Source of the DNA: Streptomyces sp. NBC_01267
GTDB taxonomy: Bacteria; Actinomycetota; Actinomycetes; Streptomycetales; Streptomycetaceae
Assembly (NCBI RefSeq): GCF_036241575.1
Contig: NZ_CP108455.1
Span: 1,012,501-1,076,500, forward strand
Reading direction: 5' to 3'
DNA length: 64,000 nucleotides
The notes beneath the pieces were generated by a model. That model did not search any database. It saw only the letters and a program-made list of their open reading frames with translations, and was not told where the DNA came from. Of this stretch, positions 1 to 9,395 are shown piece by piece. A program made the position numbers and the translations under genes. The number at the start of each line of letters is the position of its first letter. Position 1 is the stretch's first letter.

Positions 1-1
1 C

Positions 2-1180
2 ACCGCATTGCTCGACCCCACGCTGGTGCTCGGCTTCGTGACGGAGGAGGGCGGGCCGACCAGCCACAGCGCGATTCTGGCGCGGGCGCTCGGAGTGCCG
101 GCCGTGGTCGCTCTGCCCGGCGCCGGTGAGCTCGCCGAGGGCACGGTCGTGGCGGTGGACGGCAGCACGGGCGAGGTGTTCGTCGAGCCGGACGCCGGTA
201 AGCGCGCCGAACTGGAGTCCGTTGCCGCCGCGCGCAAGGCGTCCCTGTCCGCTTCGACCGGCCCCGGAGCCACGTCCGACGGGCACAAGGTTCCCCTGCT
301 CGCCAATGTCGGCGGGCCGGGTGATGTGCCTGCCGCGCTGGAGGTCGGCGCCGAGGGCGTCGGGCTCTTCCGTACCGAGTTCCTCTTTCTCGACGACTCG
401 GCCAAGGCGCCGTCGGAGGAGAAGCAGGTCGAGGCGTACCGCAAGGTGCTGGAGGCCTTTCCCGAGAGCCGGGTGGTCGTCCGGGTGCTGGACGCCGGGG
501 CGGACAAGCCGCTGGAATTCCTGACGCCGGCCGACGAACCGAATCCCGCTCTCGGTGTGCGGGGGCTGCGTTCCCTGCTGGACCACCCCGAGGTACTGCG
601 CACCCAGTTGACGGCGCTGGCCAAGGCCGCCGAGGGGCTTCCGGTGTATCTGGAAGTCATGGCGCCGATGGTGGCCGACCGGATCGACGCCAAGGCATTC
701 GCCGACGCCTGCCGTGAGGCAGGTCTGCGGGCGAAGTTCGGCGCGATGGTGGAGATCCCGTCCGCCGCGCTCCGGGCGCGCTCCATCCTGCAGGAGGTCG
801 AGTTCCTGTCACTGGGCACCAATGACCTCGCGCAGTACACCTTTGCCGCCGACCGCCAGGTCGGCGCCGTGTCCCGGCTCCAAGATCCGTGGCACCCCGC
901 GCTGCTCGACCTGGTGGCGTTGTCCGCGGACGCCGCGAAGGCCGAGGGAAAGAGCTGTGGTGTGTGCGGCGAGGCCGCCTCCGATCCGCTGCTCGCGTGT
1001 GTGCTCACCGGTCTGGGTGTGACGAGCCTGTCCATGGGTGCGGCCTCGATTCCGTATGTCCGTACGACGCTCGCGAAGCACACGCTCGCGCAGTGCGAGC
1101 GTGCGGCTGCCGCCGCGCGTGCCGCGGACTCCGCGGGTGAGGCCCGGCTGGCCGCACAGGCGGTGCTGTCCGGCGAATAG
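2..1180 (+). CDS. ptsI: PTS enzyme I (phosphoenolpyruvate-protein phosphotransferase), 5'-truncated by window edge
   Basis: Enzyme I takes phosphate from PEP and passes it to HPr, the first step of sugar uptake by the phosphotransferase system. The open frame runs in from the left edge, so this is only the C-terminal ~392 residues of a protein usually 550-575 long. The phosphohistidine motif GGPTSHSAILAR lies right at the edge (His codon 65-67). The PEP-binding TIM barrel follows, with GLFRTEFLF, RVLDAGADKP, GTNDLAQYT and the C-terminal CGEAASDP motif. The reported ttg at 8 is not a real start. A strong hairpin follows the stop codon. The family assignment is secure. Confidence 0.97.
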   Translation, partial: TALLDPTLVLGFVTEEGGPTSHSAILARALGVPAVVALPGAGELAEGTVVAVDGSTGEVFVEPDAGKRAELESVAAARKASLSASTGPGATSDGHKVPLLANVGGPGDVPAALEVGAEGVGLFRTEFLFLDDSAKAPSEEKQVEAYRKVLEAFPESRVVVRVLDAGADKPLEFLTPADEPNPALGVRGLRSLLDHPEVLRTQLTALAKAAEGLPVYLEVMAPMVADRIDAKAFADACREAGLRAKFGAMVEIPSAALRARSILQEVEFLSLGTNDLAQYTFAADRQVGAVSRLQDPWHPALLDLVALSADAAKAEGKSCGVCGEAASDPLLACVLTGLGVTSLSMGAASIPYVRTTLAKHTLAQCERAAAAARAADSAGEARLAAQAVLSGE

Positions 1181-1224
1181 CGAGCGCACGGGCGAACAAA
1201 GCCGATGCGCTGTCCCGTAGCTCC

Positions 1225-1263
1225 GTGAGGGGCTTCCCGCCACGTCGGCGGGAAGCCCCTCAC
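1225..1263. terminator. Bidirectional hairpin terminator between ptsI and the convergent gene
   Basis: This is a perfect 17-bp inverted repeat (arms 1225-1241 and 1247-1263) with a 5-nt loop. It sits between two convergent genes, so it probably ends transcription from both sides. There is no T-run, as is usual for Streptomyces. Confidence 0.8.
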
Positions 1264-1268
1264 AGCGT

Positions 1269-2153
1269 TCAGTGGTGGGTGTCCTCCTGCGGGAGGGCAT
1301 ATCCCGCGCAGTAGTCGACACCGGATTCGGGTGACACGGGATCGCCGGTCTCGGCGTCCGTGCAGTACGCGGTGAACACTTCGCCTGCCGTGAGCGGCAC
1401 CAGATGTCCGCGCTGGAGCCGCCAGCCGCGGACCTTGTCGTCCTGGCCGGAGGCTGTCGTACGGATGACCACCCCGCCCGGACTCTCCAGCGCGATGCCT
1501 GCCGCGAGGACGGTCACGAAGGCCGCGCCCTCGGTGTGGTCGAGACGGGCGACGGCGCCCTCCTGACTCTCCGCGTGCAGGACGGCGAGAAGTGGCTCGC
1601 CCTCGGCGGGCACGCTGCACACCAGGTGGTGGCTGCCGGATCCCGCGCTGTCGAGCAGGCTCTTCAGCGCCCGGGAGGCCCGGTCGAACGAGGCCCGGCC
1701 GATGTCCTGGCCGCAGTCGGCGCACTCCCCTCTCTCGGCGAGCACCATGGTCGCGTACTCCCACGTGGCCTGGCGGACCGCTTCGTCGATGAGCAGCGGA
1801 ACCAGCCGGTCGATCGGCTGTCCGGCATACGGCAGGGCCGCCCCGGCGGACACGATTCCCGCGGTGAAGCGCGTACGGCTGTCCGCCGAGTCCGGGTCCA
1901 GTCCGGCGGCCTCGCAGAATTCCGCGAACTCTTCCGGGTCGAACAACGCGACCGTCGTGTGCACCCCCTCTTCGGTGAGGGCTCGCAACAGGCCCTCGAT
2001 CTGCTGGAGATAGGTGGTGTGGTCGTCGAAGGTGAAGCTGCGGTACCGCCTCATCGACGCGAAGTCCCGCTCGTCGGCCAGCAGGCCGACGGTGCTCGGT
2101 GCTTCGCGGCGCAACGCCCGCCGCATGGAACTGCTCTGATTGCTCTGCGCCAT
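1269..2153 (-). CDS. Conserved hypothetical protein (294 aa)
   Basis: I do not recognise a functional family. The protein is soluble, rich in acidic residues and Ala, and has a single CADC (CxxC) pair near the middle. The start at 2153 (MAQSNQSSSMRR) is preferred over the upstream ATG at 2186 because an AGGGGGAG ribosome-binding site lies just ahead of it. It begins 22 bp after the MFS transporter stop on the same strand, so the two are probably co-transcribed from the promoter region near 3470. A role linked to that exporter is inference only. Confidence 0.75.
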   Translation of the reverse strand: MAQSNQSSSMRRALRREAPSTVGLLADERDFASMRRYRSFTFDDHTTYLQQIEGLLRALTEEGVHTTVALFDPEEFAEFCEAAGLDPDSADSRTRFTAGIVSAGAALPYAGQPIDRLVPLLIDEAVRQATWEYATMVLAERGECADCGQDIGRASFDRASRALKSLLDSAGSGSHHLVCSVPAEGEPLLAVLHAESQEGAVARLDHTEGAAFVTVLAAGIALESPGGVVIRTTASGQDDKVRGWRLQRGHLVPLTAGEVFTAYCTDAETGDPVSPESGVDYCAGYALPQEDTHH

Positions 2154-2175
2154 GGCTCCCCCTGAGCACGGTGGA

Positions 2176-3450
2176 TCAATGCTCACTCACAGTAACCGGC
2201 GGCACTGACAACGCGGGCCGGGGCAGCCGGGTACGTACGAGCCGGCTCTGTGCCACGCAGGTCGCGACGACACCCGCGCCGAGCACGGGCCAGGCCAGCG
2301 GGCCCGCCGCGATCACCGCGGTGACGAGCAGTGGCCCTCCGCTGCGCTGAGCGGAGGAGGCGAGTCCGTGCACCCCGAGATAGGCGCCCTGCGCGTCATC
2401 GGCGGCGAGCGCGATCGAGAGTTCCCAGGAGGCCGTCGCGTGCAGCATTTCCGCGACGGTCAGTGCCATCGCGGCGAGGACGAGCATGGACACCGCGAGT
2501 GCGGTACCGCCACCGGCCGATGCACTCGTGGCGATGCACCCGACGACGAAGAAGCCCGCGAGCGGCATCAGCAGCCTGCGCGCCGATTCGGGGGTACCGG
2601 CGAAGCGGGAGAGCGGCACCTGGCAGAAGACGACCATCAGGCAGTTGAGAACCATCAGCAACGGAGCGAGCCCGTGCGGGGCGTGGGTGGCGTGGACGAT
2701 CCAGAGGGGCATACCGACCTGGAGCACCGCGTCGTCGAGGAAGAGCATCGTTTCGGTCGCGGTGAACAGGAGGTACGTGCGGTCCTGCCAGGGGTTCGGC
2801 GGCCGGGCCGGCGGGCCCGATTCCTTCGAGCCGGCGACCGTCCGTGAGGGTGCCGGGGGTTCCGCGCAGCGCAGGGTGAGGGCCGACATGACGACGTAGG
2901 ACACGGCGTTGCCGATGAGCAGGCCCTGGTATGCGTGGGTGGTGCCGACGGAGAGGGTGATCGCCGCGGCGAGGCCGCCGATGGCCCAGCCCGCGTTGGA
3001 GACCGTGCGCTGAACGGCCTGGTACCGAATGCGGTCCGCTCCGCTGACCCGGGCCGAGTAGAGCTTGGTGAGGACGTTGGATCCGCGGTCGCCGAGGCTG
3101 CCGACCGCGGAGTAGACCAGCAGGAGTGCGAAGTTGTGGGTGGTCAGCAGGGCGAGCAGGGCGATGGCTTGCTGTATCTGGGCCGCGACGAGGATGCGGG
3201 TGAGGGGAAGCCGGTCGGCGAGGTGGCCGGCGAGTGGTGAGCCCGCGATGCCGGCGGCTCCCGCGATGCCCATGAGGATGCCGACCTCGGCGATCGGCAG
3301 GTGGGCGACCAGGGTGAAGTACAGCGCTGCCGCGCCCATCCAGAGGCCGGTGCCCGTCTTGTTCACGAGGGCGATCCAGAGCATCCGGCGCCCGTCCCGG
3401 CCGCCCGGGATGCGTGCGTACAGTGCGGCTCGGCGGCGGCTGAGAGTCAC
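2176..3450 (-). CDS. MFS transporter, probable drug or metabolite exporter
   Basis: This 424-residue polytopic membrane protein has about twelve hydrophobic segments and the basic GHLADRLPLTR loop typical of the MFS between TM2 and TM3. The GTG start at 3450 is chosen because AAGGGGG precedes it; the ATG at 3507 would read through that ribosome-binding site and through the divergent operator. It is transcribed away from a MocR-type regulator across a short intergenic region holding a perfect palindrome (3471-3486), which suggests the regulator controls it. The substrate cannot be deduced from sequence. Confidence 0.88.
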   Translation of the reverse strand: MTLSRRRAALYARIPGGRDGRRMLWIALVNKTGTGLWMGAAALYFTLVAHLPIAEVGILMGIAGAAGIAGSPLAGHLADRLPLTRILVAAQIQQAIALLALLTTHNFALLLVYSAVGSLGDRGSNVLTKLYSARVSGADRIRYQAVQRTVSNAGWAIGGLAAAITLSVGTTHAYQGLLIGNAVSYVVMSALTLRCAEPPAPSRTVAGSKESGPPARPPNPWQDRTYLLFTATETMLFLDDAVLQVGMPLWIVHATHAPHGLAPLLMVLNCLMVVFCQVPLSRFAGTPESARRLLMPLAGFFVVGCIATSASAGGGTALAVSMLVLAAMALTVAEMLHATASWELSIALAADDAQGAYLGVHGLASSAQRSGGPLLVTAVIAAGPLAWPVLGAGVVATCVAQSRLVRTRLPRPALSVPPVTVSEH

Positions 3451-3470
3451 CGGTCCCCCTTGACTCGATT

Positions 3471-3486
3471 TATGTATCAGTACATA
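3471..3486. promoter_or_regulatory. Candidate MocR operator, TATGTA-N4-TACATA palindrome
   Basis: The sequence TATGTATCAGTACATA is a perfect 6-bp inverted repeat with a 4-bp spacer. It lies between the divergent MFS transporter (start 3450) and MocR regulator (start near 3496). Both position and symmetry suit a binding site for the neighbouring GntR/MocR protein. Binding is inferred. Confidence 0.6.
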
Positions 3487-3495
3487 CTTCGCTAC

Positions 3496-4815
3496 GTGGC
3501 AACACAATATGCGATCAGTGGTACGACGGCCAAGGAGATTTCCGCATCGGTCGAACAGGCCGTGTCCCAGGGCTCCTTGGGGCCAGGAGCGGCGCTGCCT
3601 CCGGTGCGCGGGCTCGCCGGCGACCTCGGGGTCAGTCCCGGCACGGTCGCCGCCGCGTACAAGGAACTGCGGCTGCGGGGCATCGTGATGACACGCGGGC
3701 GGGGCGGAACGGTGGTGGCGCGGACCCCGGCGGTGGGGTCGCGGCGGCCTCCCAGGGTTCCCTCAGGGGTGCGCGACCTGGCGGGCGGATACCCGGACCC
3801 GGCGCTGCTTCCCGTGCTCATTCCCCCCGGGCCGGTGGACCCGGTCGAGGGCTCGCACCGCGGCTCGCCGCGCCTCGCGAACCTGGAGGAGCTGTCCCGT
3901 ACCTGGTTCGCCCGGGACGGGGTGCCGCACGACCGGGTGACCTTCGCGCAGGGTGCGCTCGACTGCATGAGCCGGCTGCTCTCGACCGAGTTGAAGCCGG
4001 GCGACACGGTGGCCGTGGAGGATCCGGGCTTTCATCATCTGCTCGATCTGGTACCGGCGTTGGGGCTTCGGACGGCGCCGGTCGCGGTGGACGACGAAGG
4101 GATCCAGCCGGCCGCGCTGCGTACCGCGTTGCGGGCCGGTGCCCGCGCCGTCGTGTGCAGCCCGCGGGGACAGAGTCCGATGGGCGGCTGCTTCTCGGCG
4201 GAGCGGCGCACCGCGCTGCTGGCGGTCCTGGCTGCGTTCCCCGATGTCCTGGTCGTGGAGGACGATCACAACGCGGATGTGGCGGACGCACCCGCGTTCA
4301 CGCTGGCGGCGGGTGGTCTCCCCCGCTGGGCGCAGGTGCGGAGCGTCTCCAAGCATCTCGGAATCGATCTGCGCTGGGCCGCGGTCGCCGGTGATGCCAC
4401 GACGCTGGCCAGGCACGACGGGCGGATGCTGGTGACGTCCGGGTGGGTCAGTCATCTGCTCCAGGCGACGGTCGCGCGGGCGATGTCCGACCCGGAGGTG
4501 GGGGCGTTGGTGGAGCGGGCCGCGCAGACGTACACGGAGCGGCGGACCGGCCTGATCCAGCGGCTGTCGGAGCACGGGATCGCGGCGCACGGGGCGAGCG
4601 GGTTGAACGTCTGGGTGCCGGTGCGGGACGAGTCGGCGGTGGTCAACGGGGTGCGTTCGCGGGGGTGGTGGCTCGCCGCCGGAGCCCGGTTCCGGATCGC
4701 CGCGCCACCCGCCGTACGGATCACGACGGCCACGTTGGCGGAGGAGGACGCGGCGCGGCTGGCCTCGGACTTCGCCGAGGTGCTGGGCGAGTCCGAGGCC
4801 ATGTACGGGGGTTGA
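3496..4815 (+). CDS. GntR/MocR-family transcriptional regulator with aminotransferase-like domain
   Basis: An N-terminal winged helix-turn-helix (PPVRGLAGDLGVSPGTVAAAYKELRLRG broken here as LPPVRGLAGDLGV and TVAAAYKELR) is fused to a class I aminotransferase-like fold. The PLP lysine is likely K286 in SVSKHLG. The GTG at 3496 is preferred because the in-frame ATG at 3472 lies inside the palindromic operator; neither has a clear ribosome-binding site, so the message may be leaderless. MocR proteins usually sense a PLP-linked ligand and control a neighbouring gene, here most likely the divergent MFS exporter. Confidence 0.88.
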   Translation: MATQYAISGTTAKEISASVEQAVSQGSLGPGAALPPVRGLAGDLGVSPGTVAAAYKELRLRGIVMTRGRGGTVVARTPAVGSRRPPRVPSGVRDLAGGYPDPALLPVLIPPGPVDPVEGSHRGSPRLANLEELSRTWFARDGVPHDRVTFAQGALDCMSRLLSTELKPGDTVAVEDPGFHHLLDLVPALGLRTAPVAVDDEGIQPAALRTALRAGARAVVCSPRGQSPMGGCFSAERRTALLAVLAAFPDVLVVEDDHNADVADAPAFTLAAGGLPRWAQVRSVSKHLGIDLRWAAVAGDATTLARHDGRMLVTSGWVSHLLQATVARAMSDPEVGALVERAAQTYTERRTGLIQRLSEHGIAAHGASGLNVWVPVRDESAVVNGVRSRGWWLAAGARFRIAAPPAVRITTATLAEEDAARLASDFAEVLGESEAMYGG

Positions 4816-4851
4816 CGTCACCGCCTGAGCGGGTGACTGCCGGTGCGGCGG

Positions 4852-6828
4852 TCAGCGGCGGCTGCGGGCGAGTTCCTCGTAGAAGGCGAGCAGTTCGAGA
4901 TTGTCGACCGATCCGGGGTTGACCGCCTTGTCGAGCGCCGTGCCCTGGAGCAGGCGTTTGACGGGCACCTCGATGCGTTTGCCGGTGAGGGTGTGCGGGA
5001 CGCCGGGGACCTCGATGATGTCGTCGGGGACGTGGCGCGGGGAGAGCTGTTCGCGGATGGTCCGTTTGATGCGGTCGCGGAGGCCGTCGTCGAGCGTGGC
5101 GCCCTGGACGAGGTGGACGAAGAGCGGCATCCAGTACCCGCCGTCGGGCTCCTCGATTCCGATGACCAGGGATTCACGGATCTCGGGGAGCCGTTCGACC
5201 GCTTCGTAGATGTCGGCGGAACCCATGCGGACCCCCTGTCTGTTGAGGGTCGAGTCGGAGCGGCCGTGGATGATCACGGAGCCGTGGCCGGTGATCGTGA
5301 TCCAGTCGCCGTGCCGCCAGACTCCGGGGTACGTGTCGAAGTAACTGCTCCGGTAGCGGCTGCCGTCGGGGTCGTTCCAGAAGCGGATCGGCATGGACGG
5401 CATGGGTCGGGTGACGACGAGTTCGCCGACCTCCCCGACGAGCGGTCTGCCCTGTGCGTCCCAGGCCTGGAGGTCGGTGCCGAGGCAGGCCGCCTGGAGT
5501 TCGCCGATGTGCACCGGCAGGGTGGGGACGGCGCCGGCGAAGCAGCTGCAGACGTCCGTGCCGCCGCTGACCGAGGCGATCCAGACGCTCTCCCCGGCCG
5601 CTTCGTGGAGCCAGCGGAACCCGTCGGGCGGGAGCGGGGAGCCCGTCGTCGCGACGCAGGTGACACGGGAGAGGTCGTAATCGCGGGCCGGGTGGAGGTC
5701 CGCCTTGCGGCAGGCCATGACGTAGGCGGCCGAGGTACCGAAGAAGGTGGCCCCGGTGCGCTCGGCGATGCGCCACTGGGCGCCGGTGTCCGGGAAGCCG
5801 GGGCTGCCGTCGTACAGGACGATCGTGGTGCCCGTGAGCAGGCCGGAGACGAGGAAGTTCCACATCATCCAGCCGGTGGAGGTGTACCAGAAGAAGCGGT
5901 CGTCCGGGCCGAGGTCGCAGTGCAGTCCGAGCTGCTTGAAGTGCTCCAGCAGGATGCCGCCCTGGGACTGCACGATCGCCTTCGGGAGCCCGGTCGTACC
6001 GGAGGAGTACAGCACCCACAGCGGGTGGTCGAAGGGAACCTGCTCGAACACCGGCTCCGCGTCGCCGGCCGTGACGGCGGACCAGTCGAGTGCGCCTTCG
6101 GGCGCCGGTGTGCCGAGGAGCGGGATGTGCACCACGGCGCGCAGGGTGGGCAGTTCACCGCGGAGTTCGGCGACGGTGTCGCTGCGGTCGTGCTCCTTGC
6201 CGCCGTAGCGGTAGCCGTCGACGGCGAACAGCACGACCGGTTCGACCTGCTGGAAGCGGTCCAGGACGCTGCGGGCGCCGAAGTCGGGGGCACAGGAGGT
6301 CCAGACCGCTCCGACCGCGGCGGTGGCGAGCAGGGCGGTGACGGCCTGGGGGATGTTCGGGAGGTAGCCGCTGACCCGGTCGCCGGGGCGTACGCCGAGC
6401 GCGCGCAGTTCGGCTGCGAGCGCGCCCACCTGGCGGCGCAGTTCGGACCAGCTCACGGGCCTCGGCTCGTGGCTCTCGTCGACGTGCAGCAGGGCGGGGC
6501 CGTCCGCACGGTCCGGGTCCTCGGCGGTGCGCAGGGCGTGTTCCGCGTAGTTGAGGGTCGCGCCGGGGAACCACTGGGCGCCCGGCATGGAGCGATCGGC
6601 GAGGACGCTCTCGTACGGGGTGGTGAACCGCACGCCGAACCAGTCGGCGACGGCCTTCCAGAAGGTGTCGAGCTCCTCGATCGACCAGCGGTGCAGCGCG
6701 GCGTAGCCGCCCCCGGCGGGTGCGCCGTACTGCTCGGCCGCCCAGGCCTGGAAGCGGGTGATCGTGGCGCCGTCGATGCGTTCCTGGCTGGGCTGCCAGA
6801 GGGGTGGTGCGGCGTTCGCTGAGTTCAT
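4852..6828 (-). CDS. Acetoacetyl-CoA synthetase (acetoacetate--CoA ligase)
   Basis: This 658-residue ANL-superfamily enzyme activates acetoacetate to acetoacetyl-CoA with ATP. It has the N-terminal WQPSQERIDGATITRF segment typical of this family. The adenylate P-loop YSSGTTGLPKAIVQ is near residue 272, GVRMGSADIYEAVE precedes the hinge, and the catalytic lysine of LTGKRIEVPVKRLL is near residue 617. The ATG at 6828 has GGGAG upstream; the in-frame ATG at 6936 would add an Arg/Pro-rich stretch unlike the family. It converges on the MocR gene with a 36-bp gap. It probably serves ketone-body or polyhydroxybutyrate use. Confidence 0.93.
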   Translation of the reverse strand: MNSANAAPPLWQPSQERIDGATITRFQAWAAEQYGAPAGGGYAALHRWSIEELDTFWKAVADWFGVRFTTPYESVLADRSMPGAQWFPGATLNYAEHALRTAEDPDRADGPALLHVDESHEPRPVSWSELRRQVGALAAELRALGVRPGDRVSGYLPNIPQAVTALLATAAVGAVWTSCAPDFGARSVLDRFQQVEPVVLFAVDGYRYGGKEHDRSDTVAELRGELPTLRAVVHIPLLGTPAPEGALDWSAVTAGDAEPVFEQVPFDHPLWVLYSSGTTGLPKAIVQSQGGILLEHFKQLGLHCDLGPDDRFFWYTSTGWMMWNFLVSGLLTGTTIVLYDGSPGFPDTGAQWRIAERTGATFFGTSAAYVMACRKADLHPARDYDLSRVTCVATTGSPLPPDGFRWLHEAAGESVWIASVSGGTDVCSCFAGAVPTLPVHIGELQAACLGTDLQAWDAQGRPLVGEVGELVVTRPMPSMPIRFWNDPDGSRYRSSYFDTYPGVWRHGDWITITGHGSVIIHGRSDSTLNRQGVRMGSADIYEAVERLPEIRESLVIGIEEPDGGYWMPLFVHLVQGATLDDGLRDRIKRTIREQLSPRHVPDDIIEVPGVPHTLTGKRIEVPVKRLLQGTALDKAVNPGSVDNLELLAFYEELARSRR

Positions 6829-7043
6829 GGGGCGGCTCCCGGACTGTACGCGTGGTGTGCGTGTGGGCGCGCACGTGCGAGGGGTGTGCGCGTGACACGG
6901 CTGACACGGACGATGCCATGTGATCGACTTGTGCACCAGAGCGGGAGACCTGTGGTCGCCGGGGTGAACATGTGGTCCTGTCCCGGGTGAACGGCGGCTG
7001 AACGGCCCCTGCGTTCCGGTGCCGGGATGGCAGTCTGAGCGGC

Positions 7044-9395
7044 ATGGACGGTCGTGACCTGGTGCGCTCGGTGCAAGCGGTGGGTACGGCGCAGGGACGG
7101 CGCGCGTTGCGCTCCGCCTGGCGCAGACGGCGTACGGACGGCCGGGAGCTTCCGCCGCGCGGGCCGGAGCGCGCGCGGGTGCCCGGCGTGGTGACGGGTG
7201 TGGAGCCCCGTCCGGGCGGCGGGGTCGTCCGGTTCGCCCGCTCGGAGTTGCTGGTCAGGGTCGCCGTGGGCGGAGCGGTCTTCTGGGGGTGGGACGGCGC
7301 GGAGCCGACGCCTTCGTACGCCCTGGACGAGTGCCCCGGACCCGATCCCCGTGCCGTGCTGGAGCCGGACAAGGACGGCGGCTGGCGGGTGGTCTCGGAG
7401 CGGGTGACCGTCGTGGTGTCCCGGCACGGGGCGGTCGAGATCCTCACCCCGGGCGGTGTCAGGATCCGTAAGGAGCTGCCGCCCCGCTGGTGGGAGCCGG
7501 TCGCCGGAGGGGGTGCCCGCTGGGTGCAGCGGGCCGAGGTACCGGCCGACGCGCGGTTCTTCGGGCTGGGCGGGCGGGCCGCGGGGCCCCGGCTGCGCGA
7601 CGGTTCGTACCGGCTGTGGAACACGGACCCGCGGGGCGGCTTCGGTCCCGGGGACGACCCGTTGTACATCACGATGCCGGTGCAGGTGGTGGTGGCGGAC
7701 GCGGGTACCCATCTGTCCTTCTACGACAACAGCTGGGACGGCCGGGTGGTCATCGCCGAGGGCGAGGAGGGCGCGGGGTCCGGGCACGACCGGCCGGGCT
7801 CCAGCGAGGTGCGGATGAGCGGTGGTCCGCTGCGCTGCTGGGTGGTCGTCGGGACACCGGCTCGGGTGCTCCACGGCTGGACCGCGCTGACCGGCCGGCC
7901 CGCGCTGCCGCCGTCCTGGGCGCTCGGTCCGCAGCACGCGCGGTGGGGCTTCGGGAGTGCGCAGGAGGTCCGCAGGGTCGTGGCCGGCTACCGCGAGCGG
8001 GGGCTGCCGCTGTCGGCACTCCATCTGGACATCGACCATTACGACCGGCATCAGGTCTTCACCGTCGACCGCGAGCGGTTCCCCGATCTCCCCGGGCTCG
8101 CCGAGGAGTTGCGCGAGGACGGGGTGCGGCTGGTGTCGATCGTCGATCCGGCGGTGAAGGCCGAGCCCGGCAACGCGGTGTACGACAGCGGGCTGGCCGC
8201 GGAGGCCTTCGTCGGCGATCCGCGGGGCGGGCCCGTGCGCGGGGTCGTGTGGCCGGGTGAGTGCGTCTATCCCGATTTCACCGCTCCTCGGGCGCGTGCC
8301 TGGTGGGGCGGGCTGTACGAGGAGCGGCTCACGCAGGGTTTCTCCGGTGTGTGGCACGACATGAACGAGCCCGCCTCCTTCGCCCCGTTCGGCGATCCGA
8401 CGCTGCCGCGCTCGGCGCGGCACGATCTGGACGGCCGTGGCGGTGACCACCGGGAGGCGCACAACGTCTACGGCCTGACCATGGCACGGGCCGGGTACGA
8501 GGGGCTGCGCCGGCTGCGCCCCGACGAGCGTCCGTTTCTGTTCTCGCGCTCCGGGTGGGCGGGGATGCAGCGGTACGGCGGGACCTGGTCCGGCGATGTG
8601 AGTACGGGATGGCCGGGGCTGCGGGCCTCGCTGTCCCTGGTGATGGGGCTGGGGCTGTGCGGGGTGCCGTACTCGGGGCCCGATGTGGGTGGTTTCGACG
8701 GCAGCCCGTCGCCCGAGCTGTATCTGCGCTGGCTGCAACTCGCTTCGTACCTGCCGCTGTTGCGGACCCACTCGGCGCTCTGGGCGGGGCGCCGGGAGCC
8801 GTGGGAGTTCGGTCCCGGGACGCTGGAGCACGCGCGGGCCGCGCTGGCCGTGCGGGAGCGGCTGCAGCCGTACTTCGTGACGCTGGCGCAGCTGTCCCGG
8901 CTCACCGGCGCCCCGTACGTACGGCCGGTGTGGTGGGGCTCGCCCGGGGACCGGGCGCTGCGTGACTGCGAGGACGCGTTCCTGCTCGGGGACGCGTTGC
9001 TGGTGGCGCCGGTGCTGGAGCGGGGGGCCGACCGGCGTGCGGTGCGGCTGCCGCGCGGGCGGTGGTACGACACGGCGACCGGCACCGCCCATGAGGGCCC
9101 CGCGCAGGTGCTGCTGGACGCGCCGCTCTCGCGGATCCCGGTTCTGGCGCGCGCCGGTTCGGTGATTCCGGTGCGGGGCGACGACGGTGGCACCGAGCTG
9201 GAGGTGTGGGCGCCCGCCGCCGGGCGTACGGGCGGCGGGGTTGTGGTCCGGGACGCCGGGGACGGGTGGGAGGAACCGGAGGTCGAGCGCTGGACCACCG
9301 CGCTGGACGAGGGGCGGGTGGTGGTCCAGCGGCTGGTGGAGGAGGGGGCCGTGGAGCCCGGGTGCCCGGTGCGGGTGCGGGGTCTTCAGCGGTAG
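7044..9395 (+). CDS. GH31-family alpha-glucosidase-type glycoside hydrolase
   Basis: The 783-residue protein has the GH31 catalytic motif WHDMNEPASF, with predicted nucleophile D439, and the acid/base region GTWSGDVSTGW with D518. YSGPDVGGF and the LRTHSALWAGRREPW segment complete the family signature. An N-terminal beta-sandwich precedes the barrel and a C-terminal beta domain follows it. There is no signal peptide, so it probably acts in the cytoplasm on maltose- or isomaltose-type oligosaccharides. The ATG at 7044 follows a GC-rich leader. Its 3' end overlaps the convergent NUDIX gene by 10 bp. Confidence 0.92.
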   Translation: MDGRDLVRSVQAVGTAQGRRALRSAWRRRRTDGRELPPRGPERARVPGVVTGVEPRPGGGVVRFARSELLVRVAVGGAVFWGWDGAEPTPSYALDECPGPDPRAVLEPDKDGGWRVVSERVTVVVSRHGAVEILTPGGVRIRKELPPRWWEPVAGGGARWVQRAEVPADARFFGLGGRAAGPRLRDGSYRLWNTDPRGGFGPGDDPLYITMPVQVVVADAGTHLSFYDNSWDGRVVIAEGEEGAGSGHDRPGSSEVRMSGGPLRCWVVVGTPARVLHGWTALTGRPALPPSWALGPQHARWGFGSAQEVRRVVAGYRERGLPLSALHLDIDHYDRHQVFTVDRERFPDLPGLAEELREDGVRLVSIVDPAVKAEPGNAVYDSGLAAEAFVGDPRGGPVRGVVWPGECVYPDFTAPRARAWWGGLYEERLTQGFSGVWHDMNEPASFAPFGDPTLPRSARHDLDGRGGDHREAHNVYGLTMARAGYEGLRRLRPDERPFLFSRSGWAGMQRYGGTWSGDVSTGWPGLRASLSLVMGLGLCGVPYSGPDVGGFDGSPSPELYLRWLQLASYLPLLRTHSALWAGRREPWEFGPGTLEHARAALAVRERLQPYFVTLAQLSRLTGAPYVRPVWWGSPGDRALRDCEDAFLLGDALLVAPVLERGADRRAVRLPRGRWYDTATGTAHEGPAQVLLDAPLSRIPVLARAGSVIPVRGDDGGTELEVWAPAAGRTGGGVVVRDAGDGWEEPEVERWTTALDEGRVVVQRLVEEGAVEPGCPVRVRGLQR

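Noticed and set aside
6825-9092. Minus-strand open frame of 755 codons opposite the GH31 gene
   Set aside because: It is Arg/Pro/His-rich and antisense to a well-supported GH31 gene.
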